A DNA stretch of 64,000 nt from Thermococcus thermotolerans (GCF_024707485.1 NZ_CP102602.1:1178001-1242000); one strand, 5' to 3'. Numbered from the stretch's first letter, positions 17,896 to 25,978 are shown. Made by a program: numbers and translations. Notes: a model not told the origin generated them from the letters alone.

Positions 17896-18147
17896 ATGGA
17901 TTTCGACCTCTTCATGGAGAGGTACGGATACAAGATCCTCTTCGGGATATTTGGGCTCGCCCTCATAGTGATATTCGGGGTTCTGGCGTTCTCTGTCTAC
18001 ACGGTTCTAAGGCTCTTTGGCCTGTTAGCCGGGGGACTGCTCCTTCTCTTCGTAGTCGTCTATGCATTCACCGTCAAGAGGCGCGTCATGGACGCCCAAG
18101 CACAGGCTCACGCGAAGTACTTCTATGACGACAGGCCGAGGAGGTGA
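17896..18147 (+). CDS. Small two-helix membrane protein, paralogue of the split gene downstream
   Basis: The 83-residue protein MDFDLFMERYGYKIL... has two membrane segments (about residues 15-37 and 39-60) and a basic, tyrosine-containing tail (KYFYDDRPRR). No known family. ATG 17896 follows ACGGTGGCAAGG. Five bases after its stop a second gene begins with nearly the same N-terminus (DIGLFMERYGYKIL), showing a tandem duplication. That second copy is interrupted by island A. Confidence 0.75.
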   Translation: MDFDLFMERYGYKILFGIFGLALIVIFGVLAFSVYTVLRLFGLLAGGLLLLFVVVYAFTVKRRVMDAQAQAHAKYFYDDRPRR

Positions 18148-18152
18148 GGAAA

Positions 18153-18230
18153 GTGGACATAGGGCTGTTCATGGAACGGTACGGATACAAAATTCTCACC
18201 GTGCTCTTCGCATCCATAGTGGTGGGCTGA
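18153..18230 (+). pseudogene. 5' fragment of small membrane-protein gene split by island A
   Basis: GTG 18153 opens a 25-codon frame (DIGLFMERYGYKILTVLFAS...) that matches the start of the gene at 17896. It breaks off in the first membrane segment at IVVG, where the hairpin repeat begins and supplies the stop TGA. The rest of the gene is found at 21865-22067. Joining the two gives a continuous two-helix protein with the same layout as the upstream paralogue. Both the sequence break and the reappearance of the tail are visible directly. Confidence 0.75.
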
Positions 18231-18270
18231 CCTCTTACCTGCCTAAAGGGCAAGATTTCAGAAGAAAAAG
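18227..18270 (+). repeat. IS200/IS605-like right-end hairpin relic, copy 2 (left border of island A)
   Basis: It begins CTGACCTCTTACCTGCCTAA and continues AGGGCAAGATTTCAGAAGAA. The stem is GCC-TAAA-GGGC. It starts exactly where the membrane-protein gene is interrupted and lies in the same orientation as the copy at 21824-21865. Confidence 0.55.
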
Positions 18271-18276
18271 TGGTTA

Positions 18277-18761
18277 TCAACGCTCACAGGGATTCCCCAC
18301 CTGAGCTTTAAAGTATTCCTCGGCCCCCTGACGAGGATTTTGCCCTCCATCTTCCCGCTGATGCGCTTGAGGACTATTGCAGTCATATGCGAGCTGAACC
18401 ATGATTTGTCCTCAAGCAAGTCCCGATAGCCCTCTTCGTCCGTCAAATCGCTTTCTCTTACTGAAACAAGTAGTTTATAACCGTTCAATCTCCTGATTAG
18501 AACATACTCCATCTCTTCCCTTCCTGACCTCTTAATCAGCTCGCAGAGACCATCCTCCAAGTCTAAGAGTTCTTTCTTCACTAGGGTAACGCTTGAAGGG
18601 AGAACCTCAAGCTTTCCCCGTTTTACGGTCTCGACCAACCATTCGTACAGGAGGAACTGATTGTTCCCTTCAAAGCCTGCATCTCTGAGGTCGTGGTCGT
18701 CCGTGTTAAATATTTCCCTCTTCTTATCAAGCACGAGGTGAATGTAATTATCAACACCCAC
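18277..18761 (-). pseudogene. Immunity-like family member 3, internally deleted and frameshifted
   Basis: GTG 18761 (after GGGTGAT) opens with GVDNYIHLVLDKK, the family N-terminus. It jumps after about 15 residues to TDDHDLRDAGFEGNNQFLLYEW, which corresponds to the region after residue 125 in the intact copy at 19604-20410. About 110 residues are missing. Near 18324-18328 (five C on the plus strand) the frame slips. In the corrected frame the end reads AEEYFKAQVGNPCER then TGA at 18277-18279. The start overlaps the end of the preceding copy. A relic, not a functional full-length protein. Confidence 0.75.
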
Positions 18762-19577
18762 AGCAATCACCCGACGCCCCGGTTTGTGCCTTAAAAATCC
18801 TCTCGGCCTTCTTGAGTAGTCCCCTGTCCTCAACCCGCCCTGCAATTGGCGCGAGAGTTGTTAACGTGAGGAGCCCGCTTAGTTCTGTTAAATCTTCAAA
18901 GTGCTCCCGGTAAAGTTCCTCATCAGTCAGGTCGTCAGCCCAAATCCTCATTAAAAGCCTGTAATCTCCCATACTCCTTACGAGCACATAGGCGTCCCAT
19001 TCTTCCGGATTTTTCTTTTCAAGGGCATAAAGCCCGTCATCCCGCCCAATGAGCCCCTTTTAATCACCGAAAACGCTGAAGGGAGAATCTGGAGCTCCCC
19101 AAGCCCAAGTAGTTCCACCAGCCGGTCAATTAGGAAGTAATAGTTATCGTACTCAAGCCCCAGGTCTGTTAAATCGATATCATCCTGGTACCCCGAAATA
19201 AGTAATGCCTCCCCATTCATGAAGACTGTCAAAAATCTCATCAGCTCGTGGCTGTAAACGTCCCACCACCAGCCTCTCGGGTTGGGGTGGAGTTCAAGGA
19301 CGGAGAACCAGCCGGCCAGATAAATTTTAAAATCCGCCCCTTCTATGAACCCTCCCCTCACTGTCTGCAGAGGTTGTTTAAACCACAGGTATCCCGAGCT
19401 GATGAGGTCAAAGCTCTTTTTCAGGATTCCTTTCCGCCTGAGATACATTATCTCAGCTCTTGTCCACTTATCGGTATTATCGGGGTCAAACCTCGCCCTG
19501 AACTCTCTCCTCAGGAACTCTTCTACGCGCTCGGGAGTTTGTTCAAAAACGAAGAGGAGGTAGTGGTCAACTCCCAC
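18751..19577 (-). pseudogene. Immunity-like family member 2, single frameshift
   Basis: GTG 19577 (GGTGATGACA before it) starts GVDHYLLFVFEQTPERVEEF. The reading continues normally to SAFSVIKR, then loses the frame near 19054-19061 (runs CCCC and TTTT on the plus strand). One base shift restores LIGRDDGLYALEKKNPEEW through to KAERIFKAQTGASGDCCGC and TGA at 18751. Total length would be about 275 residues, as in the other copies. Either a recent pseudogene or a sequencing error in the homopolymers. No signal peptide; a cytosolic protein. Confidence 0.75.
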
Positions 19578-19603
19578 TGTCATCACCTTTCAATAATCAT
19601 GCC

Positions 19604-20410
19604 TCACAGCGACATGTGATTTATCCCAATTTGGGTTTTGAAATATTTTTCAGCTCTCTTCATGAGGAATTCATCCTCGACCCTCTTTCCAATGCGTTTT
19701 ATTCTCAAATCTGTTAGACTGAGACTGAACCATGCCCTGTCCTCAAGAAGGTCCCGGTAACATTCGTCATCTCTCAGGTTGTCCCTTTTTATCGTAACCA
19801 GAACCTTATCTTCTCCCAGACTCTTTATCAAGACGTACTCCTTCTCACTCTCACCTGGCCTAGGCTCCAGCTCATAAAGTCCATCATCGAGGTTCAGGAG
19901 TTCCCCTTTTACTAAAGTGAAGCCAGAAGGGACGGCTTCCAGTTTTCCTTTTTCCACCTCCCCAACCAACCATTCGTAGAAGAGGAACTGGTTATCCTCT
20001 TTAAAGCCTGCATCTCTGAAATCATGGTCGTCCGTGTAACCACAGATGAGGACCGCCCCAGCCCTCATCAGCTTTCTGAGAAACTTCATTACTTCGGAAC
20101 TCAAGACAAACATCCATCCGCTTGTCCATGCCTCAATCTGGACGAGCGTTGTGTTTTCTCTCGAGTATGTTTCAACATTGGCCAGGGCTATTAACCCTCC
20201 CCACTCTGGTATTGTCTTCATTGGATAGTCAATGTTCCCCACCTCTACCAGCTTGAATCCCCTCATATCAAACAGGAACCGCAGGTCCTTTTCCCTGTCC
20301 TCCCGCTGGTACGCGAGTTCGCGAGTGTACCTGAACTCGCGGGAGAGGTTCTCAAGCACTTCCCTCCAGGGCTTATCAAACACGGCAAGTGTATAATACG
20401 TGGTTCCCAT
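19604..20410 (-). CDS. Immunity-like family member 1 of island A (intact)
   Basis: The 268-residue, soluble, acidic protein has no signal peptide or membrane segment. ATG 20410 was chosen (GGGGGAGTGGT before it), giving MGTTYYTLAVFDKPWREVLE. Family features shared with the other copies are a short N-terminal strand, an aromatic middle region, ICGYTDDHDFRDAGF, a Leu/Lys-rich segment (GKLEAVPSGFTLVK), DGLYELEPRPG and the C-terminal AEKYFKTQ. It lies directly downstream of the exported nuclease-like gene, as immunity genes do. I recognise no named family, and the immunity role is inferred from order, location and tandem paralogy. Confidence 0.8.
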   Translation of the reverse strand: MGTTYYTLAVFDKPWREVLENLSREFRYTRELAYQREDREKDLRFLFDMRGFKLVEVGNIDYPMKTIPEWGGLIALANVETYSRENTTLVQIEAWTSGWMFVLSSEVMKFLRKLMRAGAVLICGYTDDHDFRDAGFKEDNQFLFYEWLVGEVEKGKLEAVPSGFTLVKGELLNLDDGLYELEPRPGESEKEYVLIKSLGEDKVLVTIKRDNLRDDECYRDLLEDRAWFSLSLTDLRIKRIGKRVEDEFLMKRAEKYFKTQIGINHMSL

Positions 20411-20457
20411 ACCACTCCCCCCATGATTCATTCATAATGGAAAATAAAGAAACAGGT

Positions 20458-21555
20458 TCAGTCGAATTCTGAAGCCAAGTAGAATACTTCAACGTCCACT
20501 CCGAACTTGGACTTTATCTCTTTTGGCAGGCGATATTTGTAGTAGTAATAAGACGCGGGGCTGTCAGCTCCCTCGGAGAAGTACACCTCAATCTTTCTGA
20601 TTCCATTATTGATGGCGTACTCAGCGTACTTTGCAAGCTGTTCCTCGCTTATTTTATGTGCGTTTCTCTTGCACTCTATCAGCACGATATCTGACCCTTT
20701 CTTGGTTATGATGTCAACCTCCGTTAGAGTTCTTCCCGATGCGTCTCTAATCTCTTTCTCGACTTCTTTTATTGTCCACCCATTCTTTTTGAGGTAGCTA
20801 ACCACTTCCGCCTCGTAGAGTGGACCCAGGGTTTTCTTCTTTTTTAAGTCTCTATTAATGGCCCCAATGAGTTTGCTTCCTCCGTGTTTAACGCTGCTTG
20901 CATCGTTAAGTACTTCTTCAAGCTTCTCAACGTCCCAGTCTCGGCGAATAACCTCCTTAAATGCATTCTTGTTAGTTAACCACTTCCTGATCCTTTTGAG
21001 GCTATCAACAACCTCATCAAAGTCCATGCCACGCCTTTTTACGTATTTCTCGCCTATCTCCTCGAGGTACTGCTTGCCCAGTTCATTTACAACCCACCTG
21101 GCGTTTTCTTTGCTGACTTTCGTGAATTCCCTAACCATTATTTTATGTCCCAGGTAGTCCTTTACGATGCCCATTGAAAATCTGGATATTTCATCCCCGT
21201 CCTTCGCGAGTATCTTGATTCCCCATTTTCCACCGCGAACGATGTCTGTTGGATCTGGAGCAAGAATAGTGGATAGTGCATCATACGCCATTGCTGCCTC
21301 AGGAGAGACGTAATGTTCGATAGCAAGACTTAACGCATTGTCCACGAGGATTGCACCTATTACCAGGACAATTCCCGGAACAGCCTGAGGCTGAACCTCA
21401 TCTCTTGGCCCCTTCTCCGGACTGAACTCCTGCGGAACCGTTACTGTACTGTTCACCGTCGCGTTAACGAAGCTTGCCGTGGCACTAGCTCCACTGACCG
21501 TCATTCCCAAGAAGAGCACCACCAAGGCTAGAGCAAAAAACCTCTTCCAACCCAT
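20458..21555 (-). CDS. Exported protein with C-terminal PD-(D/E)xK nuclease-like domain (putative toxin, island A)
   Basis: The 365-residue protein starts at ATG 21555 after GGAGGTGAAC. A signal peptide (residues 1-25, WKRFFALALVVLFLG) is followed by a second hydrophobic stretch (about 60-80), a charged helical middle (110-235) and a C-terminal nuclease-like domain. That domain has YEAEVV with Glu248, EVDIITKK with Asp281, and IECK with Glu294 and Lys296, then a Gln/Tyr helix (EEQLAKYAEYA). This is the E...D...ExK layout of restriction-endonuclease-like enzymes. It is about half identical by eye to the protein at 53330-54400. Export plus a nuclease tail plus downstream paralogues suggests a secreted toxin; activity is not proven. 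Confidence 0.82.
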   Translation of the reverse strand: MGWKRFFALALVVLFLGMTVSGASATASFVNATVNSTVTVPQEFSPEKGPRDEVQPQAVPGIVLVIGAILVDNALSLAIEHYVSPEAAMAYDALSTILAPDPTDIVRGGKWGIKILAKDGDEISRFSMGIVKDYLGHKIMVREFTKVSKENARWVVNELGKQYLEEIGEKYVKRRGMDFDEVVDSLKRIRKWLTNKNAFKEVIRRDWDVEKLEEVLNDASSVKHGGSKLIGAINRDLKKKKTLGPLYEAEVVSYLKKNGWTIKEVEKEIRDASGRTLTEVDIITKKGSDIVLIECKRNAHKISEEQLAKYAEYAINNGIRKIEVYFSEGADSPASYYYYKYRLPKEIKSKFGVDVEVFYLASEFD

Positions 21556-21597
21556 GAGTTCACCTCCAACGCTGTTCATATGGATAATAAATCCAAA

Positions 21598-21606
21598 CCT
21601 TAAAAA
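21598..21606 (-). promoter_or_regulatory. TATA box of island A operon
   Basis: On the minus strand an AT-rich tttttaagg lies about 45 bases before the start codon at 21555. No other promoter is visible before the three downstream family members, which suggests one transcript. Confidence 0.4.
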
Positions 21607-21823
21607 ATTTACTATTTTTAATATTAACAAGGCAATGACAATTGAAATTGAACTACTTCACTATTGGAACACCAAATTACAACCGCCAAAACAGGACAAT
21701 TAAAGAACCGCCAGAAGCCAGAAACCCTACCCGAATATGGATTAACCTACCGGGAAACAGTCCAACCTCCCAAAGTTCGAGAAAGGAAGGGAAAGAGTGG
21801 GTTTGGAGAAGCCCAAACTGTGA

Positions 21824-21865
21824 CTGACCTCCCACCCTGAAGGGCAAGGCTTTCGGAAGAAAATG
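21824..21865 (+). repeat. IS200/IS605-like right-end hairpin relic, copy 3 (right border of island A)
   Basis: It reads CTGACCTCCCACCCTGAAGG then GCAAGGCTTTCGGAAGAAAA. The stem is GCCCT/AGGGC-like, as CCCT-GA-AGGG. The interrupted membrane-protein gene resumes at its last bases. About 170 bases before it (21650-21823) an open but unrecognised frame runs into the repeat and may be a decayed gene end. Confidence 0.55.
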
Positions 21866-22067
21866 TAATCAGCGTTCCGTTTCTCATCATGTTCTGGGGC
21901 TTCTCAGATTACGCACCGGTTGCCGGCGTTATCACTGTGGTGGCGTTCATCCTTGGGTTCTCTTCATAATGGCACCCAGGGGATGGCGCTCGGAGACTAT
22001 GTCGAGAACGTTCGTCCGGACTTACAACAGGGTCTACTACACCAAGAACGAGAAAAAGCAACGGTGA
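21865..22067 (+). pseudogene. 3' fragment of the split membrane-protein gene, with a frameshift
   Basis: From 21865 the frame reads VISVPFLIMFWGFSDYAPVA then GVITVVAFILG and stops at 21967. A one-base shift at the GGG near 21955 continues VLFIMAPRGWRSETMSRTF, ending VYYTKNEKKQR with TGA at 22065. The two pieces supply the second membrane helix and basic tail missing from the fragment at 18153. The frameshift shows the gene has been decaying since it was split. Confidence 0.65.
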
Positions 22068-22114
22068 TTTCCGAAAATTTTTCGATTTTCATTGACACTT
22101 TTCTGAAGGTAGAG

Positions 22115-22123
22115 TTTTAACCC
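22115..22123 (+). promoter_or_regulatory. Probable TATA box of iorA
   Basis: The sequence agttttaac lies about 30 bases before the GTG start region of iorA. Confidence 0.4.
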
Positions 22124-22151
22124 CCTCTGCAAAGAAACTACGGTGGTCATT

Positions 22152-24056
22152 GTGGAGGCAGTTAAGGCTTATCCTTCTGACTCAACCGAGCTCAAGACCA
22201 AGAAGCGCGAGAAAAAACTTCTCATGGGCAACGAGGCCATAGCTTACGGAGCCCTTGAGAGCGGTGTTGTCTTTGCGACAGGTTATCCCGGGACTCCTTC
22301 AACGGAGGTAATTGAGACCATAGCCCATCTGAAGCCCGAGGTATTCGCAGAGTGGGCGCCCAACGAGAAGGTTGCCCTTGAGGAAGCGGCCGGCGTTGCA
22401 TACACAGGCCTCAGGGCGCTCGTTACCATGAAATGCGTCGGTCTCAACGTCGCGGCCGACCCGCTGATGAGTTTAGCATATTCCGGCGTTGAGGGTGGTT
22501 TGGTCATCCTCGTCGCCGACGACCCCGGGCCGCACACCAGCCAGACCGAGCAGGACGACAGGTATTATGGAAAAATCTCACTTTTGCCCGTCCTTGAGCC
22601 TGCCGACCCGCAGGAGGCCCACGATTTAATCATCTACGCCTATGAGCTGAGCGAGAAGTATAAAGTCCCAGTCATCTTCAGGACAACCACGAGGGTAAAC
22701 CACACGACTGCAGATGTTGAAGTCGGCGAGTTCGTCGAGCTGAACCGAAAGCCGGTCTTCAAGAAGGACATTGAGCGCTACGTTAGAGCCAGCATGGAGG
22801 GCAACAGGAAGAGGCACCGCTGGTTGAACGAGACCCTGACAAAGATAGAGGAGGAGTTCAGCTCGATGCCCTTCAACTGGGTCGAGGGCGAGGGAAGGAT
22901 TGGGATAATCGTCGAGGGCGCGCCCTACAACTACGTGCGCGAGGCTCTGCCAAAGATAAAGGGAGATTTTAAAATACTCAAGCTCTCGACCCCCCACCCT
23001 CTCCCGAGGAGGCTCGTGGTTGAGTTCCTCAAGAGCGTGGAGTTCGCGGTGGTTATAGAGGACGGTGCCCCGTTCCTTGAGGAAGAGGTCAAGATAGCGG
23101 CCTACGAGGCAGGCCTCAGCGTCCCAATCTACGGCAAGAGAACCGGCCACTTCCCGCTTGAGGGGGAGCTGACGCCTTCCCTTGTGAGGAATGCCCTTCT
23201 GGGGCTGATGGGCGAAGAGGGTGAGACCTACGAGAAGCCCGAGGAAGTTAAATACGCCGAAAGCCTCGCCCCGAAGAGGCCCCCGGTGATGTGTCCCGGC
23301 TGTCCGCACAGGGGAAGCTACAGAGCAGCCCTCGACGCTTTGAGGGATTTGAAGCTCGGAAGATACAGCGTCCCGATTCACGGCGACATAGGCTGCTATG
23401 CACTGTCGCTCCTTCCGCCGCTTGAAGCCATCTGGACGGAGTACGTTATGGGGGCGAGCATAAGCCTTGCCAACGGCCAGAGCGTGGCGCTGAACAAGAA
23501 GGTGATAGCCACCATCGGCGATTCAACGTTCTTCCACAACGGAATCCAGCCGCTGGTCGATGCCGTCTACAAGAACCTGAACGTCTTAGTTATGATACTC
23601 GACAACAGAACCACCGCAATGACCGGCCACCAGCCCCACCCCGGAACCGGAGGCAGTGAAACCGGCAGGAGGTTCAACGAGATAGACATCGAGGCCCTCG
23701 TCAAGGCTCTGGGTGTCAAGTACGTCAAAACCGTTGACCCCTACGACCTCAAGGCCACGAGGGAGGCCATCAAAGAGGCCATGAAGGTTGAAGGGCCGGC
23801 GGTAATAATAGCGAAACAGGAGTGCGTCATCCCTGTCATAAGGCGCGGTGAGATAGGCGAGATACCGCTCGTCATCGAGGAGAAGTGCACCGGCTGTAAA
23901 GCCTGCATCCTCTTAACCGGCTGTCCGGCGCTCGTTTACGACCCGGAGACGAACAAGGTGAGGATAGACAACCTGCTCTGCACCGGCTGTGGCGTCTGCA
24001 ACCAGCTCTGCCCGTTCGATGCCATAAAATTCCCGAGCGAGCTGGAGAAGAGCTAA
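22152..24056 (+). CDS. iorA: Indolepyruvate:ferredoxin oxidoreductase alpha subunit
   Basis: The 634-residue protein has an N-terminal pyrimidine-binding domain (GYPGTPSTEVIE, EWAPNEKVALEEA). A central domain follows, then a thiamine-diphosphate-binding domain (MCPGCPHRGSY; GDIGCYALS; GDSTFFHNGIQ). The C-terminus carries two ferredoxin-type 4Fe-4S clusters (KCTGCKACILLTGCP and LCTGCGVCNQLCP). It oxidises aryl pyruvates from aromatic amino acids to aryl-acetyl-CoA, passing electrons to ferredoxin. GTG 22152 was chosen with GGTGG just upstream; GTG 22143 is in frame. The partner gene iorB is not adjacent. The first cluster has an irregular spacing (CxxCxxCxxxxxCP), as in other IorA proteins. 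Confidence 0.95.
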   Translation: MEAVKAYPSDSTELKTKKREKKLLMGNEAIAYGALESGVVFATGYPGTPSTEVIETIAHLKPEVFAEWAPNEKVALEEAAGVAYTGLRALVTMKCVGLNVAADPLMSLAYSGVEGGLVILVADDPGPHTSQTEQDDRYYGKISLLPVLEPADPQEAHDLIIYAYELSEKYKVPVIFRTTTRVNHTTADVEVGEFVELNRKPVFKKDIERYVRASMEGNRKRHRWLNETLTKIEEEFSSMPFNWVEGEGRIGIIVEGAPYNYVREALPKIKGDFKILKLSTPHPLPRRLVVEFLKSVEFAVVIEDGAPFLEEEVKIAAYEAGLSVPIYGKRTGHFPLEGELTPSLVRNALLGLMGEEGETYEKPEEVKYAESLAPKRPPVMCPGCPHRGSYRAALDALRDLKLGRYSVPIHGDIGCYALSLLPPLEAIWTEYVMGASISLANGQSVALNKKVIATIGDSTFFHNGIQPLVDAVYKNLNVLVMILDNRTTAMTGHQPHPGTGGSETGRRFNEIDIEALVKALGVKYVKTVDPYDLKATREAIKEAMKVEGPAVIIAKQECVIPVIRRGEIGEIPLVIEEKCTGCKACILLTGCPALVYDPETNKVRIDNLLCTGCGVCNQLCPFDAIKFPSELEKS

Positions 24057-24406
24057 TACCAGCCATAGCGCCAGCCACCCTCTCTTTCCCTTCTTGCATC
24101 TTCAACCTCGTCCGAGATTATCGCGTAGAAGAGGAGAAAGTAGGTTATGAGAAGGAAAAAGCCGATAACTGTCCCTATATTGGTATCCACCAGATAGAGA
24201 ATCCAGATGCCGGCTGAGAAAAGGAGGAAAAGTCTCATCGCACCGTTCCGGATAAACCTCCAGTTTTCAGGACCCAGGTAATCAAGACTTCCCACGCTAG
24301 AAAACGGGTCGTGGAAGAACCAGTAGAGACCACTGGCCATTACCGATGATATCCCCACGGGAACCAGCATCAGGAGGGTGTAGATAATGGCAGACCACGG
24401 CTCCAT
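24053..24406 (-). CDS. Small membrane protein, unknown
   Basis: A 117-residue protein with three to four hydrophobic segments (about residues 8-28, 57-72, 76-98). The C-terminal tail is charged with aromatic residues (EREGGWRYGWY). I recognise no family. ATG 24406 was chosen over the upstream in-frame start because GGGGTAACA precedes it. Its stop overlaps the iorA stop by four bases in a convergent arrangement. Role unknown. Confidence 0.65.
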   Translation of the reverse strand: MEPWSAIIYTLLMLVPVGISSVMASGLYWFFHDPFSSVGSLDYLGPENWRFIRNGAMRLFLLFSAGIWILYLVDTNIGTVIGFFLLITYFLLFYAIISDEVEDARREREGGWRYGWY

Positions 24407-24454
24407 TGTTACCCCTAGCAAAAGTATGCATGTAACGCTTTTAAGTTTTTGCCA

Positions 24455-25138
24455 TCACTCCCTCCACACTTCCAGCACCATGAAGCGCCTCACGAGGGGG
24501 TTCGGATAGAGCTCCCAGCCGACCCCTTCAGTGTTTGCCTCGATTTCCCCGAAGAGGCCGCCCTCACGGGGGTCAAGGCTCTCGCCGTAGATTTTCCCGG
24601 AGCGTATCTCGACTTTCATATACCTCGGGAGACCAACGATAGCCCTGCCGTTCTCTCTGGCGTAGTCGATAGCCCACTTTGCGGTGTATATTCCAGAGTA
24701 AATCTCCGCTATCCTCACAGGAACGCTGGACTTGCCTATCGCGATCATCTCTATCCCCGTCTCCTCCCAGAACTTCTTTGCCAGCGGTTGAAGGTCTTTA
24801 GCCAGGTCTTTCCAGACCTCTTTACCCCGGTCTGTTATCGTGAGTGCCTCTATCGTCGGCTCGTCGAGCTTTCTGACTTCGATTCCGCCGAGGGTCGAGT
24901 CGAGATGTATCACATCGGGCTTAACTTTCCTCGCGAGTTCAACGGCTAAGAAAGCCTCCTCCCGAACGGCCTGTCTTCCGCTCATGTCGTAGCCGAATGG
25001 GTCAGCGTACTTAACGATGCTCAGCGTTGCCGTCCTGTATGGCTTCTCCACGAGAACCGCGGCGGTAGCTATCAGGCCTATGGGATTGTAACCCTCATCC
25101 AGCAGAGCACCACCCGTGTCAGCGGCGACTATCCTCAT
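24455..25138 (-). CDS. DUF4152 family protein (RNase H-like fold, PF2046-type)
   Basis: The 227-residue protein starts MRIVAADTGGALLDEGYN, with acidic residues placed as in RNase H-like folds: Asp near residue 7, VIHLDSTLGGIEV near 90, and a late acidic residue. It matches my memory of the DUF4152 family, typified by P. furiosus PF2046, for which a nuclease-like fold is known. Substrate unknown. ATG 25138 follows ACGGTGGTT. Divergent from the gene at 25204, with only 65 bases between them for both promoters. Confidence 0.75.
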   Translation of the reverse strand: MRIVAADTGGALLDEGYNPIGLIATAAVLVEKPYRTATLSIVKYADPFGYDMSGRQAVREEAFLAVELARKVKPDVIHLDSTLGGIEVRKLDEPTIEALTITDRGKEVWKDLAKDLQPLAKKFWEETGIEMIAIGKSSVPVRIAEIYSGIYTAKWAIDYARENGRAIVGLPRYMKVEIRSGKIYGESLDPREGGLFGEIEANTEGVGWELYPNPLVRRFMVLEVWRE

Positions 25139-25203
25139 CGCAACCACCGTTAAGGACCAATTACCAATATACAACGGAAGCCAAATGTATAGCGGTGATA
25201 GCG

Positions 25204-25635
25204 TTGGATGGGTCAGGCGGTGTAGTTTATGAAGCTTTGGGTTCTTACATAGACGGCCTCTGCGGTTCAGTGTTTCTTGGAACCGCCCGGGGAAAGGTCG
25301 TCCTGTACAAAATGGGCACGTATCCCATGACGCCCACTGTGGATCCGCTCCCGTTTCTCAACGTGTTCTATTCCCGGGGCATGCTGGAGATAACCGGGAT
25401 ATGGAACAGAAATGGCAAGAGCGGAGCTTTTCTCCTGAAGATGGTTCCCTCCGGGATAGAAGTCAGGGAGAAGGGCATTATCTACATAACCTTCCATCCA
25501 CGCGATGGGGGTATAGTTCTGGTCACTCTATACGGAAACGAAGGACTGGCAAGGACTCTCAAAGGTGCAGTTATGGACTGCAGAAGGAGCAGGAACGAGG
25601 AGGAAAAGATGCTGTCTTCGATCTCCACCCGCTGA
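25204..25635 (+). CDS. Small beta-rich protein, unknown
   Basis: About 143 residues, mostly alternating hydrophobic strands (GKVVLYKMG, GAFLLKMVPSGIEVREKGII, GIVLVTLYG), with a basic helical tail (CRRSRNEEEK). I recognise no family. The start is uncertain: TTG 25204 has GGTGAT six bases upstream, while GTG 25195 would place that site inside the gene. It faces the 25637-25960 gene tail to tail with one base between the stops. Confidence 0.6.
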   Translation: MDGSGGVVYEALGSYIDGLCGSVFLGTARGKVVLYKMGTYPMTPTVDPLPFLNVFYSRGMLEITGIWNRNGKSGAFLLKMVPSGIEVREKGIIYITFHPRDGGIVLVTLYGNEGLARTLKGAVMDCRRSRNEEEKMLSSISTR

Positions 25636-25636
25636 G

Positions 25637-25960
25637 TCATCTATTACCTCTCTTACCGGGCAGGGACTCCCTAAGCCTCTTTACCTCCTCTCCCAGAGAA
25701 CCCACTGTTTCTTCATCGAAGCCCGTAATCCCGGCGTACCGTGATATAACGCCATAAACTTCGGGATGCCTGCTTTTCAGAATCCCTTCCATCTCCCGGG
25801 CAGACATGAGAAGGCCAGTATCAAGATAAACGAGGTATGCACCGATGGTGTAGAGGGCGTCCATGTAGGCATTGTAGGCCATATCAAACCGCCTTTCCTC
25901 CAGATAGTAATCTGCACGGCGTATGTATGCCAGAACCTTCTCCATAAGCTCCGCTTCCAT
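25637..25960 (-). CDS. HEPN-like small helical protein
   Basis: A 107-residue helical protein beginning MEAELMEKVLAYIRRADYYL and containing a tandem-helix pattern (FDMAYNAYMDALYTIGAYLV) typical of HEPN-like domains. The Rx4-6H catalytic motif of RNase HEPN toxins is not evident, so it may be a non-catalytic member. ATG 25960 follows GGGAGG. It is divergent from the PerM-like transporter gene, sharing a short promoter region with the TATA element near 25979. Confidence 0.55.
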   Translation of the reverse strand: MEAELMEKVLAYIRRADYYLEERRFDMAYNAYMDALYTIGAYLVYLDTGLLMSAREMEGILKSRHPEVYGVISRYAGITGFDEETVGSLGEEVKRLRESLPGKRGNR

Positions 25961-25978
25961 TCCTCCCACCACGCATGG

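Larger units (their letters stand above)
18227..21865. mobile_element. Accessory island A (toxin/immunity-like) between direct hairpin repeats
   Basis: This is a segment of about 3.6 kb bounded by direct copies of a roughly 43-base hairpin repeat. Inside, all genes are on the minus strand: an exported nuclease-like protein and three members of one cytosolic family. The flanks join into a single membrane-protein gene. No transposase or integrase is present, so the element cannot move by itself as seen. The boundaries are inferred from the repeats and the split gene. Confidence 0.55.

Noticed and set aside
21642-21827. Plus-strand open frame leading into hairpin copy 3, considered as a TnpB end
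   Set aside because: No TnpB zinc-ribbon or RuvC motif could be read; at most an unidentifiable remnant.
25637-25960. HEPN ribonuclease toxin
   Set aside because: The helical layout fits HEPN loosely, but the Rx4-6H motif and a nucleotidyltransferase partner are missing.
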